From assembly GCA_003427395.1 (NCBI GenBank), contig BFEA01000081.1:3482435-3509377 (forward strand): a stretch of DNA of 26,943 bases, read 5' to 3'. Below, one piece after another: positions 10,259 through 20,735 of the stretch. Origin of the DNA: Chara braunii. Its lineage: Eukaryota; Streptophyta; Charophyceae; Charales; Characeae. A program made the translations under genes and the position numbers. The notes under the pieces are model-generated. The model did not search any database. It had not been told where the DNA came from and worked only from the letters and a program-made list of their open reading frames with translations. Position 1 is the stretch's first letter, and the number at the start of each line of letters is the position of its first letter.

Positions 10259-11500
10259 TTCCTTTTTATTTTTTTGGTGGATTTTTCGCTGCTGGTTTGA
10301 GGTGGTTTAAGTTCATACTAGAGTGTGACAAGACCTGTCCTCTGCACAGTTCCTCTCCATCGTCTCTCCGCGGTCTTTTTTTTTTTTTTTTTTTTTTTGC
10401 CCGCTGGTTTGGTCACTCTGTGGCCTCCGCCGTGTTGGACGCGTCTCCTCTCTTGGTGGCATTTTTCGCTGCTGGATGGCCAGGTGGGATTTTGCTGCTG
10501 TACGTTTTGTAGGTAGGGTGTTCTCCTTTTTTTTTTTTTAGTTCTCATTGCCCTCGGTTTCTGGTTTAGGGGTTTGTTGACCACAGCTCTGCCGTCGAAG
10601 CGTGAATGTCGTTCACACGGAAACAGCAGAAGGCAGATGGGCGACTTCTTTTCCTCATTGATTTGATTCATTAGTGGGGGTATAAGAGCACACTAGAACA
10701 AACTAAACAAACACTCGAAAAATAATTTTTCTTTTGTCTTGTTTGTTTTGTTTTATTTGTTTTTTACGTTGGTTAAAACGAACACTCGAGAAAACCTTTC
10801 GCTGGTTGTCTTTGGTTTAGGGTTTTTTGGTGCTGCTCTGCCCTTTTCTTCCGCCTCTTGGCTTTTATCGCTTGTTTACGTTTTTTTATGTTTGTATTAT
10901 GATCTTGCATGGCTGTTTACGTTTTTTTTTTCAGTTCCAGGAGCTCCGGAATTTTTTGATGAGTCGACATCGCCATTGCGGTAATTGAAACCACAATAGT
11001 AGTGTAATAGTTTTTATAAGCTTTGAGTTTGACGTTTTTCCACTCTCTCTGCATCCCCTGTCGCTGGTGGTAGAGTTTTTGTCCGCCTTACTAACACTTT
11101 TTTTTTTTTTTTTTTTAACACTGTTTTGTTTTTGTGTTGTACGTTTCCCCCTTGTTCTTGTATCGTTTTCTCGCTGGCGATTCGTCTTTCAGGTTGCGTT
11201 CGTTGTTCGGTGAAACTCGTAGACACGCGGTTAATGGAAGGCCCAAAATTAGGGTTTTTTTTCGCCGCATCAGTATGAGGAATATCGTCGAAAATTTTGC
11301 GAATAAACCATGCAGGATCATAATAAAAACATAAAATAACGAGGAAGGCGAAAAAAAAAGAAAAAAAAAGAACCAAAAAACACTATAAATCCCTATTCGG
11401 AGTGCCCTTTCTGAGTTCGTCAATTTGTTGTTTTCCGAATTCTTTGTTTTTGTCATCTTTTCCATTTACTTGTCCAAGTACGCTGAAACTGAATACAGAA
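10210..11500. other. T-rich noncoding stretch
   Basis: About 1.3 kb strongly biased to T on the plus strand, with several pure T runs (10377-10398, 11099-11116 among others). Telo-box-like words TTTAGGGTTT (about 10816) and TTAGGGTTT (about 11248) recur. Fragments such as CGCTGCTGG and CGCTGGT reappear several times. The phenylalanine-rich open frames here come from the T runs; I call no gene. Confidence 0.6.
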
Positions 11501-11504
11501 ATAC

Positions 11505-11766
11505 CCTAGGCTACCAAAGTGGCCCGGGGCCACTTGCCCGGCCAGACCAAAAAAACTAAAATAAAAATGAAAGTAAAAATATTTTTTAACTTGAATTTTT
11601 ATTTTAAATTTGGCAAAGAATTTCGATGTAACCCTGAGGCAAAAGTTGTTCACTCTATTTTTCTGCATAACATAGTTTTTTTTTTTTAAGGACCTTCCCT
11701 GGTCCTTGCACGGCCGGGCCGTCCGGCAAAATAGGGTGACCTGGGAGGTCCGGCTGGTAGCCTAGG
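11505..11766. mobile_element. 262-bp element with 12-bp terminal inverted repeats
   Basis: CCTAGGCTACCA (11505-11516) is perfectly complementary to TGGTAGCCTAGG (11755-11766). A related right end, CCGGCTGGTAGCCTAG, recurs at about 12010-12025. The interior has a near-perfect palindrome, AAGTGGCCCGGGGCCACTT, and no open frame. This fits a MITE-like nonautonomous DNA element. The recurrence at 12010 may mean nested insertion. Confidence 0.5.
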
Positions 11767-11874
11767 ATACACCCTCAAACACACATATCACACACATTAA
11801 AAACAAAAAGCAAGAGAACAGCAAAAATTCCGGGAAAAATGACAGATTCGGTGAAAAATTCGCCGAAAACAACA

Positions 11875-12002
11875 CCACCCATTAACCACGAGTGAATTTT
11901 TTTGCTGTTTGACGACCGAGTCCTTGCACATAGGTTTCGTATGGCCGAGGACGGAGTTTGCTATGCGCATGCTTTAAAAATATACTAGTGGTTAATGGGT
12001 GG
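11875..12002. mobile_element. 128-bp MITE-like element, perfect 15-bp inverted ends
   Basis: CCACCCATTAACCAC (11875-11889) is exactly complementary to GTGGTTAATGGGTGG (11988-12002). The match continues imperfectly for about 18 further bases inward (GAGTGAATTTTTTTGC against its partner). The element is too short to code. A target-site duplication could not be recognised. Confidence 0.65.
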
Positions 12003-12039
12003 CGCCGGCCCGGCTGGTAGCCTAGTACTGTATAATTTA

Positions 12040-12040
<1 letters not shown>

Positions 12041-12073
<33 letters not shown>
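12041..12073 (+). repeat. (ATT)n microsatellite
   Basis: Eleven uninterrupted ATT units. Confidence 0.97.
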
Positions 12074-12075
<2 letters not shown>

Positions 12076-12121
12076 TTTAAGGACTACTGTATAATTATTG
12101 CTTTTCAGACGAAGTCGTTTT

Positions 12122-12150
12122 TTGCTTTGCGCAAGCTTTAAAAATGTACT
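12122..12150 (+). repeat. Direct copy of 11958-11986
   Basis: The 29 bases beginning TTGCTTTGCGCAAGC match TTGCTATGCGCATGC at 11958-11986, with three mismatches overall. The earlier copy lies in the right half of the 11875-12002 element, so this may be a fragment of a second copy. Confidence 0.6.
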
Positions 12151-12444
12151 CTCCTGAGGTCTCATCGGGGATTCTGCGTGAAGTTTCTTAAAGTCGGTAC
12201 ATCGTTCGCACTCGATGAAGTGTTCATGTAATTAAACATGATGGCATTAAAGTAATGGATATTTTTTTATTTATTATAATAATAAAAGCAAATCATATAT
12301 AGTATCCTGCGCTGTGAGGGGACGTTTATTGAATTTTGTAGTTTGGATCAAGACAGACACGTGGGACTCAGAAAGACACGTGGCCAATGAGGAAGACGGA
12401 CACGTGCAAGGGACAGATGTCGTCGAGTACCTGCATTGTCAGGA

Positions 12445-12600
12445 TGAGCCCAGTCGGAAATTGCATTTGTCAGTCTGTGGAAGTCCTACGTCTTCCCGCG
12501 AACACAACAAACCCTCACTGTGAGCCCAGTCGGAAAGTGCATTTGTCAGTCTGTGGAACAGTCCTACCGTCTTCCCGCGAACACAACGCACCCTCATTGT
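12445..12600 (+). repeat. 76-bp internal duplication in the satellite
   Basis: The segment starting TGAGCCCAGTCGGAAA at 12445 is repeated at 12521. Both carry GCATTTGTCAGTCTGTGGAA and CGTCTTCCCGCGAACACAAC. The second copy runs into the inverted-repeat element at 12566. Confidence 0.85.
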
Positions 12601-12672
12601 GGCTGTATCTGGCCGGAAATATAGCTTGTATACATTCAGTTTTAGGGTGCGTTATGTTCGGGGGAAGACGGT
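12566..12672. mobile_element. 107-bp foldback element, 29-bp inverted ends
   Basis: The left end (12566-12594) and right end (12644-12672) are inverted copies over 29 bp with two mismatches; they begin ACCGTCTTCCC and end ACGCACCCT. The end sequence is related to the ends of the element at 15578-15716, so they probably belong to one family. Confidence 0.7.
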
Positions 12673-13213
12673 AGCAGTGAGTGCTGTCTGAGGCTTGGTG
12701 GTAATGAGGCTGGCAATGATGAATTGTGACTTGGTGATTTTGTGTTTTCGACGAAAACGGTCAGTGATGAAGGCACACACGTTTGTCAGAGGCGAATCGC
12801 TCCGAGTAGCTGCAGAGTGTAGATTTACTTCTATATAGTATAGATCTAAATTGCCTGGGTGAAAACCACCTGGAAATGGCTTTTGTCGTTCTGTTGCGCA
12901 AGTCATGCACCGAGTGCTGTCTAGGACTTCATGATATTTCCCATACATTCTGAGTAATAATGATTGATGACTTTGGCAGACACACACGCACACACACACA
13001 AAGAGAGAGAGAGAGAGAGAGAGCGAGAGTTCGGTAGCAAACGGCCAATGATGAAGACAGACACGTGTGTAAGGGACGGATGTCTCCGAGTACCTGCATC
13101 GTCAGGATGAACCCACTCGGAAATCTGTCAGTCTGTGGCATAATCTCCACACCGAGTGCTGTCTGAGGCCTGATGCTGGCTAGGCTTGAGAGAGACAGAG
13201 AGAGAGAGAGAGT

Positions 13214-13478
13214 NNNNNNNNNNNNNNNNNNNNNNNNNNNNNNNNNNNNNNNNNNNNNNNNNNNNNNNNNNNNNNNNNNNNNNNNNNNNNNNNNNNNNNN
13301 NNNNNNNNNNNNNNNNNNNNNNNNNNNNNNNNNNNNNNNNNNNNNNNNNNNNNNNNNNNNNNNNNNNNNNNNNNNNNNNNNNNNNNNNNNNNNNNNNNNN
13401 NNNNNNNNNNNNNNNNNNNNNNNNNNNNNNNNNNNNNNNNNNNNNNNNNNNNNNNNNNNNNNNNNNNNNNNNNNNNNN
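13214..13478. other. Assembly gap (265 N)
   Basis: A run of 265 N lies inside the satellite, just after a (GA)n block. The true number of satellite units here is unknown. Open frames that cross it are meaningless. Confidence 0.99.
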
Positions 13479-13566
13479 GCATCGTCAGGATGAACCCACT
13501 TGGAAATCTGTCAGTCTGTGGCATAATCTCCGCACTGCGTGCTGTCTGAGGCCTGATGCTGGCCAG

Positions 13567-13568
<2 letters not shown>

Positions 13569-13619
<51 letters not shown>
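13569..13619 (+). repeat. (GA)n microsatellite
   Basis: About 25 uninterrupted GA units within a satellite unit. Similar blocks lie at about 13000-13024, 13187-13213 and 13850-13890. Confidence 0.97.
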
Positions 13620-13622
<3 letters not shown>

Positions 13623-13849
13623 ATTCGCAAATGGCCAATGATGAAGACAGACACGTGTGCAAGGGGCGGATGTCTCCGAGTACCTGCATCGTCAGAGTGA
13701 ACCCACTTGGAAATCTGTCAGTCTGTGGCATAATCCACGCACCGAGTGCTGTCTGAGGCCTGATGTTGGCTAGGCTTAACTTTTTTTGCCCCCGTCTTGT
13801 TTTGCCTCACACACGCACACACAGAGACAGACAGACACAGACACACACA

Positions 13850-13892
<43 letters not shown>

Positions 13893-14185
13893 TTTGGTCG
13901 CAAACGGCCAATGATGAAGACAGACACGTGTGTAAGGGACGGATGTCTCCGAGTACCTGCATTGTCAGGATGAACCCACTTGGAAATCTGTCAGTCTGTG
14001 GCATAATCCACACACCGAGTGCTGTCTGAGGCCTGATGTTCGTTAGACCCCCCACACCCTTCGCTGCCTCCCCTCGGGTCACGTCTCCCAGTGGTAGAGA
14101 CCCAAAAAATGTATGAGAGGCATATTGCTCCGAGTACGTGGACTGACAGGCTCAACCCACGCCAGACGTGCTGGCTGAGTCTTTG

Positions 14186-15190
14186 ATACAACCCACGAGA
14201 AGGGGTGTCTTTTTTTCCACTCTGTAGTTTAGCTCACAAGTGGCTGATGACGGAGACATAGGGCCTCGCTTCAATGCGCTCGAAATGCTCAAAAGATATG
14301 AAATATGGCGCCGCATCTTTCCATGTTTTCGCAGTAGATTCATTCTCATTTTGCACATTTTGTGAGTAGTGGAGCGAGGACCGTACTTGGGTGCCACAAA
14401 CACACAGATGTCTTCAGAAAAGGAAAAGAAAAGAAAAAGAAAGAAAAAGGCAAAAAGAACTGCATTCCCGTGCATCGTCAGACTGAAGCTACTTGTTAAA
14501 TTTATGTGCCATTTGATGCAGGAACCAAGCGTCAGGTGGTGCTGTCCGAGACCGCACACTCATTCAAGGATTTTCCCTGGATGTACCTGACCGCAATGAT
14601 GGCTGCTGCTGGGTGCATCTGACTGCAAGTATGTCCAGAAACAAGTAAAACAGCCAGAAATAAGTAAAAAACAGCTGTACCATAGTGTGATTATCCCCGG
14701 AGGCTCTCGATTAAACTGCCCGTGATCGTTTTTGCCCGTTCCTTTTCTTTTTTCTTTTTCCGTTGCGTTATGAGTGGCCAATGCACTGTCAGGATGGATG
14801 AACACACTCAGAAATGGCATCTGTCATCTATGGGAATAAAATGGGATGATTTATGCACTAAGTGCTGTCCGTCGCCCTTAATGATGGGGAGAGGCTGTCT
14901 ATTGATCTCCTGTAGGGTTCCTTCTTGGTAATGCGGGCTATGGCTGCACCCACTCTATATGCTATCAGCCCTTAAAATAGCCCGTCTTCGTTGTTATTCC
15001 AGCAGCAAATCTTGCAGGGCGCGCAGTGCGAGTTCATGTACAACACAGGGTACACAGTTGAGGAATGCTGGTTCACACACAGTGCTGACTTGGCGTAAAG
15101 CTGAGGAGATCCTTCTTCTCACCATTTGCGTTTTCCTCGTTTGACTCGGATGTCCAACCTTCCTCTCTCTTCCTGGTGCACAGCATCGCT
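14186..15190. other. No recognisable gene; degenerate repeat fragments
   Basis: Fragments near 14450-14560 and 14770-14880 retain the order of satellite landmarks (GCATCGTCAGACTGAA, GTGCTGTCCGAG; CACTGTCAGGATGGATGAAC, AAGTGCTGTCCG), which suggests very old copies. A separate segment at about 14305-14385 has a relative at about 22690-22770. Confidence 0.45.
14305..14385 (+). repeat. Dispersed repeat, related copy at 22690-22770
   Basis: Both segments share ATCTTTCCATGTT, then ATTCA, CTC, TTTGCACAT and AGCGGAGCGAGG or a close variant, in the same order and spacing. They are about 8.4 kb apart in the same orientation. Confidence 0.65.
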
Positions 15191-15194
15191 TCTT

Positions 15195-15572
15195 GGGAAA
15201 TCGAACAAAACCAGGTGCTAAACCAGGTACTAAACCAGGTGCTAAACCAGGTACTAAACCAGGTACTAAGCCGTACCAAACCAGGTAGCAGGTACTGAAC
15301 CGTGCTAAACCGTACTAAACCAGGTACTAAAGCTGAAGTAAACGAAGTACTAAACTAGATACTAAACGAGGTCACCGCAGGTACTAAACCAGGTACTAAA
15401 ACCAGGTACTAAATAAGAAACTAGACTGTGCTAAGCTGCACTAAAGCAGGTATTAAACCGTGCTAAGCCGCGTACTAAACCAGGTACTGAACCGTGCTAT
15501 AAACCGTGCTAAACCGTACTAAACCGGGTACTAAACCATATGAAACCAGGTGCAGAACTGTACCAAACCAGG
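15195..15572 (+). repeat. 12-bp AAACCAGGTACT minisatellite
   Basis: Roughly 30 degenerate units of CTAAACCAGGTA or CTAAACCGTA run for about 375 bp. The first five units are nearly perfect. On the minus strand the best units read FSTW repeatedly, a consequence of the period being a multiple of three. Confidence 0.9.
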
Positions 15573-15577
15573 TGAGT

Positions 15578-15716
15578 ACAGTCTTCCCCCGAATACAACG
15601 TACGGTCATTATAGCTGAATTGAAACTGAAAGATGCCCGAATTCAGCTGAATTTAGACTGAAAGATGCCCCGAATTCAGCTACAATGACCGTATGCTGTA
15701 TTCGGCGAAAGACTGT
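15578..15716. mobile_element. 139-bp foldback element, 44-bp inverted ends
   Basis: The left arm (15578-15621) begins ACAGTCTTCCCCCGAATAC. The right arm (15673-15716) is its inverted partner, with about six mismatches over 44 bp. The centre contains two direct copies of a GACTGAAAGATGCCC-GAATTCAGCT block. It abuts the 12-bp minisatellite. With no coding capacity and long ends, it fits a MITE-type element. Its ends recur elsewhere in the window. Confidence 0.75.
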
Positions 15717-16215
15717 AGTTGGCAGTTGGCGGGAAATGAACTGACGTGGTGATGACGTGGCAATCTTGCTGTCGTGGTGGCTGACAGAGCCCGACAGGTC
15801 TACGTAATGGCCATTGTGACCAGTCCTGGAAACTTAGGCCTCGGTCCTGCAGCCTCACTCGTGGAAAAGAGAAAATAAACAAAGCTTCAAGCCTACAAAA
15901 CCACAATCCAGAAGGTACTCCTAATTGAAACTTCAACCTACAAAGCCTCACAACCAAGGAACTATCCTACCCACAGCTACCCTTCTACCTACGCACCTAC
16001 CATTCCGTCTAAAACGACGGGTGGTCCCCTGTGGGAGCTGGCTGCCCCCCCATTTTCACTGTGGTATTAGACCCAAAAGTTAACTTTGTCGTCTACTGCA
16101 GTAAACGTTGCAGAATGAAATTCGAAATTATGGCTCTACCCAGATTGTCATTTTGACCAGCTCGTCGAAAATCATTGGCCGTGTGTTTGGTGCAATTTTT
16201 AGTCCAGATACAACT
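15717..16215. other. No recognisable gene
   Basis: Intergenic sequence. The minus-strand frame at 15676-15957 overlaps the foldback element and has no family resemblance. Confidence 0.5.
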
Positions 16216-16243
16216 CAGCTACAATGACCGGACGTTCTATTCG
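16216..16243. mobile_element. Solo right end of the foldback family
   Basis: CAGCTACAATGACCG followed by CGTTCTATTCGG matches the right arm of the element at 15673-15716. No matching left end is nearby, so this looks like a truncated copy. Confidence 0.5.
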
Positions 16244-16334
16244 GATGCAGGCACTAGCTTTGGGTTCAACTCTCAACATTCGTCCCGTGCATCTGAACTC
16301 TGAAGAGGCTAAATGAAATCACCGAAAGTCCGTG

Positions 16335-16392
16335 CCTCCACTCCAATAAAACGCCTGGTCATGGTAGCTGTATCTGGACTGAAAATGGCACC
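16335..16392. mobile_element. Solo left end of the foldback family
   Basis: GGTCATGGTAGCTGTATCTG followed by GACTGAAAATGGCA matches the left arm and its interior boundary in the element at 15578, and GGCTGTATCTGG in the element at 12566. No right end follows within the next 400 bp. Confidence 0.5.
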
Positions 16393-17369
16393 ACATACGG
16401 GCTAAAACGAGTGGACAGCCAATTGGGGGCAAGGAGGTCGCAGCAGGACAGTTTACATTTCATCCACCACAGTCATAAAGTCCAAGGAAAGTGGTTCTGG
16501 GCCAAATCTAAGACCCCATTCATTGAATATGCAAGCTTTGCCTACATGAACGGACGGAGAGGAAGTCCTGCTCAAACGATTTTCTGGCCTACAGAGATCC
16601 AGCAAGAACGCCTGAAATCGATTCTGCGCAAATGCAATCGATTCTGGAGTCCAGTCTCGTGAGTTGCAAGAAGGTACACACAAAAGCAAACGATTCTGCG
16701 CAAATGTGTAAAGCACGGGCGGTGCATCTTCAGCTAGATGGGCGATCACATAAAATAAACTGTTTTCTTAATGTAATGACATTCTTAATGTTTTGACAGA
16801 ATGTCCTTTTCACACACACACATGGAGAACGGTGGCGCAAGCGTGCACAAGTGACAAGCTGGTCGTTGTTTTCTCTCTGTTTTTTTTTTGTTTTTTTTTT
16901 TGTTTATGTTTTTTTTTAAGTGTAAACGAAAGGGTGATGGACTTGAGAAATCATCGTTGAACTGCCGGGGCTTATGGAATTCGAATACATTTGTCACAAA
17001 TAGAATGGAGGATTATTTTTTGTTTAAAAGAAGTAACAAAAGAAAACAAATTACGTTTGTTAATCTGACTGCATTTGGATTCAAGCCTGGATCCGCAGTT
17101 TAACAGTACCTGGATGTTGCAACTCGGGCAGGTCTGTGTAAATTTTTATGTGTGTGTGCACGTACCTTGTGCGACGATATTCTGCCAGTGGTTAATGAAG
17201 TCTGTTGAAATGAAAATTAAAGGTTTGGGTTATGGGAAATCTTTGGAAGCGTTTGACGATTTCTGATGTCGTTTCCAATTCTTCTTAGGCCACTCCGGTG
17301 ATATATCAATAATGTGGAGAAGTTTGCATGCTACCACCTCCAAGCAGATGGAAAGAGGAGAGGGCGGGG
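16393..17369. other. No recognisable gene
   Basis: A plus-strand frame at 16411-16662 has balanced composition but matches no family I know. CGATTCTGCGCAAATG occurs twice (about 16618 and 16690). T runs occur at 16880-16917. I call nothing here. Confidence 0.5.
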
Positions 17370-17550
17370 TAAGATGGTTAGGGAACGTAACCCATACAAA
17401 TATCTGGGGCAGGTTGAGATCTCTGTAAAATGGTGCAACACTTTGCATCAACATGTCCANTAAGATGGTTAGGGAACGTAACCCATACAAATATCTGGGG
17501 CAGGTTGAGATCTCTGTAAAATGGTGCAACACTTTGCATCAACATGTCCA
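17370..17550. other. Exact 90-bp duplication around a single N (likely assembly artefact)
   Basis: Bases 17370-17459 and 17461-17550 appear identical and are separated by one N at 17460. This is what results when two contigs with an unmerged terminal overlap are joined. Confidence 0.85.
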
Positions 17551-17589
17551 GGGTCTATCAGAGGACTCTTGTCAACCTGCTCGTGGTTA

Positions 17590-17855
17590 TAGATCACCCG
17601 GTTTGACGTGAAATTGATACCATTATCTACAATTTCATTACGCCCACACCCAGCGGTTGAAGCTTGGTGTATCAATTTACTCACTGACCCGTTAGTCAGA
17701 AGGCATGCCGCTACGCTGCCAGAGTACTTGGCCCAGCCATCGGATAGACCACAGTCAAAAGTCATCCGCAACCGAACAGACAGGAAAACCCAAAAACAAT
17801 TATAACAATGATAATGCCGAAATGCCGAACAGACAGGAAAGCCTCGCAATGTCAA
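17590..17855 (-). pseudogene. Second integrase core fragment, truncated
   Basis: A 128-codon minus-strand frame (17469-17855) contains a stretch resembling the middle of a retroelement integrase core. A SDGWAKY segment is followed about 35 residues later by EIVDNGINFTSN, whose Asp (codon 17625-17627) would be the second catalytic Asp in the SDNGxxFTS pattern. The resemblance ends at about 17590, before any catalytic Glu, and the sequence then enters the duplicated block. I read it as a truncated relic. It is a different lineage from the copy at 4130-4830, whose motif is TDNES. The match is short, so confidence is moderate. Confidence 0.4.
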
Positions 17856-17896
17856 AGCAAAGCCAGGAGAAAAGGACAGGCGAAGAGGAAAGAGGG

Positions 17897-17919
17897 AGAG
17901 AGAGAGAGAGAGAGAGAAA
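17897..17919 (+). repeat. (GA)n microsatellite
   Basis: A short GA dinucleotide run of about 12 units. Confidence 0.9.
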
Positions 17920-17939
17920 TGTAGTGATAGAAAGGGAGT

Positions 17940-19930
17940 GACTTCCCAAATTTCTCGAAATGCGACCTGATGGCTGAAAGATTATCGATAAAACTGCTAG
18001 CAACATCAGAAGAGAATCGTTAAGGGAGAGGCGTTTGCAACATTGATTTTGTTTGGTGTCGTCGCTTCGGTGAACCACTTGAGCCCCGATCCATTTTCAG
18101 CGCGATGAAGGTAGACCAGTGAGCTATTACGCTTTCTTCAAAGGATGGCTGCTTCCAAGCCCACCTCCTGGTTGTAATTGCTCGATCACTTCGTTTCCCA
18201 CTAAGTGATTGCTTTAGGACCTTAGCGTACGATCTGGGCTGTTACCCTTTTGACTTTGGATCTTAGGTATCACCAAAGTATAACATAAATCTAAAGTTTG
18301 TTTTTTATCTACTCGTAAACAAGGAAATGCTGTTTTATATTCAATAAAATCAGAAAACGGAGGTTCATAAAAAAATACATATGTATCTTATTTTTCAACC
18401 CTATCCGGCCGCCAATACGGGAGTCATCAGGGGTGTGTTCGTCGCAAGGAAAGGGAATGGGCGAGTAGAACTACTCCCATAAGGACTGACGAAGAGAAGC
18501 CTAACGAACACGTAGTATGCAAAGGTACCATGCTATTCCAGAGGGCAAAACAGAGTGGAAGAGGCATTGAATCCAAGTGGTAGTAGAGGATGAAGGAATG
18601 CAATTATTTGTTTTTCCCTTCTTTTCTCAATGTTTTTTGGTCCATGGCCCCACAACTCCAGAATGCTGGGGATATATCTTTACTGCAGTTGGTTATGGCA
18701 TCGGCCCAAGAGCTCCGCATATCATTGAAAGAGGCGTCGATGGCTGAGAAGCGAGATGGGCGCACCAGCCTTCGTTCCTATAGCTGACAAATAATTATGG
18801 GTGCTCCCCTCTCCCTTGACATGACGTCAATTTGAGATTTAAAGCTTCACAGCAGCCCGTCATTCTCTGTAGTTTCTCGGAGGAGGGTACTATTAAAGCG
18901 CCATAGTTATATGGGCCGAGCACTTTCATAAGTGATCTTTTGTACGCTGCCATCATGGGTGCAGTACACACACATCCCATGATACTAATATTCAATGTTT
19001 GTCCACTCATAGATGGAGCAAATCTTCCTCTGCTTCTTCTTCTTTTGTTCTTTTCACTTCTTTTTCTTCTTGTTATCTTTTGTATTTGTTCGGACCATTT
19101 TCCGACATATGAGCGGTGGGCATCCTTGTGCAGGGGCCATGCTAGTTAGTCGTCTTCACTCATGGTACATTCAAATTTTAACCGATGTTTCCGAGGAGGG
19201 ATGGAGGAAATGAGCGAGAAATGGGCAAAGCAGAAGTAACATGTTGACAATCAAGCGATAGAGGGTCAGCAAACTTATACAACAAGTACTTCCTAGAGTG
19301 GTGCCCGATAACGTGGCACGACTTCAGGAAATGTACGGGCTACTACAGGAGCGCCCAAATTCATCTGACTAGAAATGTTTTTCTTCTCTATTTTTTTCCG
19401 CGGACGATTGCTGGGCCAAGGACTGGTGGTTTAATGACAAAGAAAAACGAGGCAATTGCAACCAAACATCCATGCGACACCAGTCGCCACATTATTATCA
19501 TATAATAAAGGCATGAGAACAACGGCACCAGCAGCAGGTGAAACCATCTGCAGGACGGTAGTATGTATAGCCGACAGGTGTATTGTGTGCGCTGCGAAGA
19601 TGGCATTATATAATATGCGGAGTTAACTAGAAAGTCACTTTATGTCAACGTTCACGATCTCGCTGCCATACCATTCATGTGCTATACAGCCGAAGCGTTG
19701 TGGTTGTGTGCCCTTGAGGAAGGGGGGGGGGGGGCGGAATCGAAGGGCTTCTGGACCTCTTAAACCACCAGTACGTGCCTCATGTTGGCCGCGGCGCTGT
19801 TTCAGAGGCTGGAAGGAGGTGCGGGCGGCCGATGTCTTTTATCTGTGGTGGGATGGCGCCGATGTGTCGGGGTAGGTGACGGACTTCTTTTCAGCAAAGC
19901 TGGGGCCTTGTGCTGGCGGTTTCAGCCTGT
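17940..19930. other. No gene called
   Basis: Two kilobases without supportable genes. Two short frames look protein-like in composition: plus 18590-18787, whose second half (WSMAPQLQNAGD onward) has alternating charged and hydrophobic residues, and minus 18795-19010. I recognise neither, and they may be relics. A poly(G) run lies at about 19720-19733. Confidence 0.4.
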
Positions 19931-19935
19931 ACTAT

Positions 19936-20031
19936 CTTCACCCGAATAGAACACTTGTCATTATTGCTGCTGCATCTAGACTCAGAAATAGAACACGTGG
20001 TCTGATTGCTTCATCTAGACTCGGAATAGAA
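19936..20031 (+). repeat. Foldback-family end plus 43-bp direct repeat
   Basis: CTTCACCCGAATAGAAC, then TTGTCATTATTGCTG, follows the left-arm order of the element at 15578. A block containing TCATCTAGACTC and (A)GAATAGAA occurs twice at a spacing of about 43 bp. Confidence 0.5.
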
Positions 20032-20293
20032 TGGGCCCAAGGGGGCAAACATGCCGTCACCTCCCTCCACCGAGAGAGACAACCTCCCTTCTCCGAAGAA
20101 AGGTAGAAAGCTATGCTTGCAGGCGTCCCCTGTATAGTCTCCTGTATACCCTTAGTAGTGGTAGGTTGTGAAACGAAAAGTGCAACGAACTTTTGGCTGA
20201 GGACAACTTCAGCATTCCTTGTAAATTCGGAGAAAAAAATAATAATGAAAACAAACAACAACAACAACAACAACGTACCCCTCGAAAGGCAAA

Positions 20294-20688
20294 ACCCCTT
20301 TCAACCCCCTTTACAACCCATGTATCCCCCCCTTCCCCTCTTGAAAACCCATGTATACTCCCTCTACACGTTGTTGATAGCACATTCAAATCGAATGCCT
20401 GGGCGTTCTATTCGAATATAACACCCCGGTGTTCCATTTGAAGGTGCTTTCTATTACAAACGAAATTGAGCAAACGAGCGACAACAAAAATGCGATTGTA
20501 AACCCGATCATACCCCTCGAAAGTCAAAGCCCCTTTCAACCCCCTTTACAACACGTATACCCCCCTTCCCCGGCTTGAAAACCCATCTATCTATACTCCC
20601 TTTGAAAGGCACTCTGTCCCCTTTCAACCCCCTTCACAACCCATATACCCCCGTTACCCCGCTTGAAAACCCATGTATACTCCCTTTA
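20294..20688 (+). repeat. Three direct copies of a C-rich 70-bp block
   Basis: CCCCTTTCAACCCCCTTTAC, CCTTCCCC, CTTGAAAACCCAT and TATACTCCCT recur in the same order at 20294-20363, 20529-20600 and 20617-20688. The first two are separated by a foldback of the CGAATA family. Confidence 0.85.
20385..20442. mobile_element. Short foldback, TTCAAAT ends
   Basis: TTCAAATCGAATGCC at the left and GGTGTTCCATTTGAA at the right are imperfect inverted partners around GCGTTCTATTCGAATATAAC. A related foldback lies at 20712-20766 (TTCAAATAGAATGC and GCGTTCTATTTGAA). The CGTTCTATTCGAA words relate it to the larger foldback family. Confidence 0.5.
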
Positions 20689-20735
20689 TAAGGTGCTCTC
20701 TCCATAGTAGATTCAAATAGAATGCCAGGTTCTAC

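Larger units (their letters stand above)
12349..14185 (+). repeat. Satellite array with (GA)n inside each unit
   Basis: The unit reads (GA)n, CAAACGGCCAATGATGAAG, ACAGACACGTGTG, GGATGTCTCCGAGTACCTGC, GTCAGGATGAACCCACT, GTCAGTCTGTGGCATAAT, and CCGAGTGCTGTCTGAGG. The anchor GTCAGTCTGTGGCA lies at 13127, 13510, 13717 and 13990, so unit length varies (207-273 bp where no gap intervenes) with the (GA)n length. More diverged copies are at 12349-12600, about 12770-12925 and about 14100-14185; faint ones may reach about 14880. Each unit holds a CACGTG G-box. Open frames through the array repeat with it and are not genes. Confidence 0.85.

Noticed and set aside
13173-13641. Open frames across the N gap
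   Set aside because: They run through 265 unknown bases and (GA)n blocks.
12349-14185. CRISPR-like array
   Set aside because: The units are whole satellite repeats with variable microsatellites, not short repeats with unique spacers, and the sequence is eukaryotic.
18424-18430. CTGATGA on the minus strand, a possible second hammerhead core
   Set aside because: The next GAAA is about 27 bases on and no stem II can be formed between them; stems I and III are also absent.
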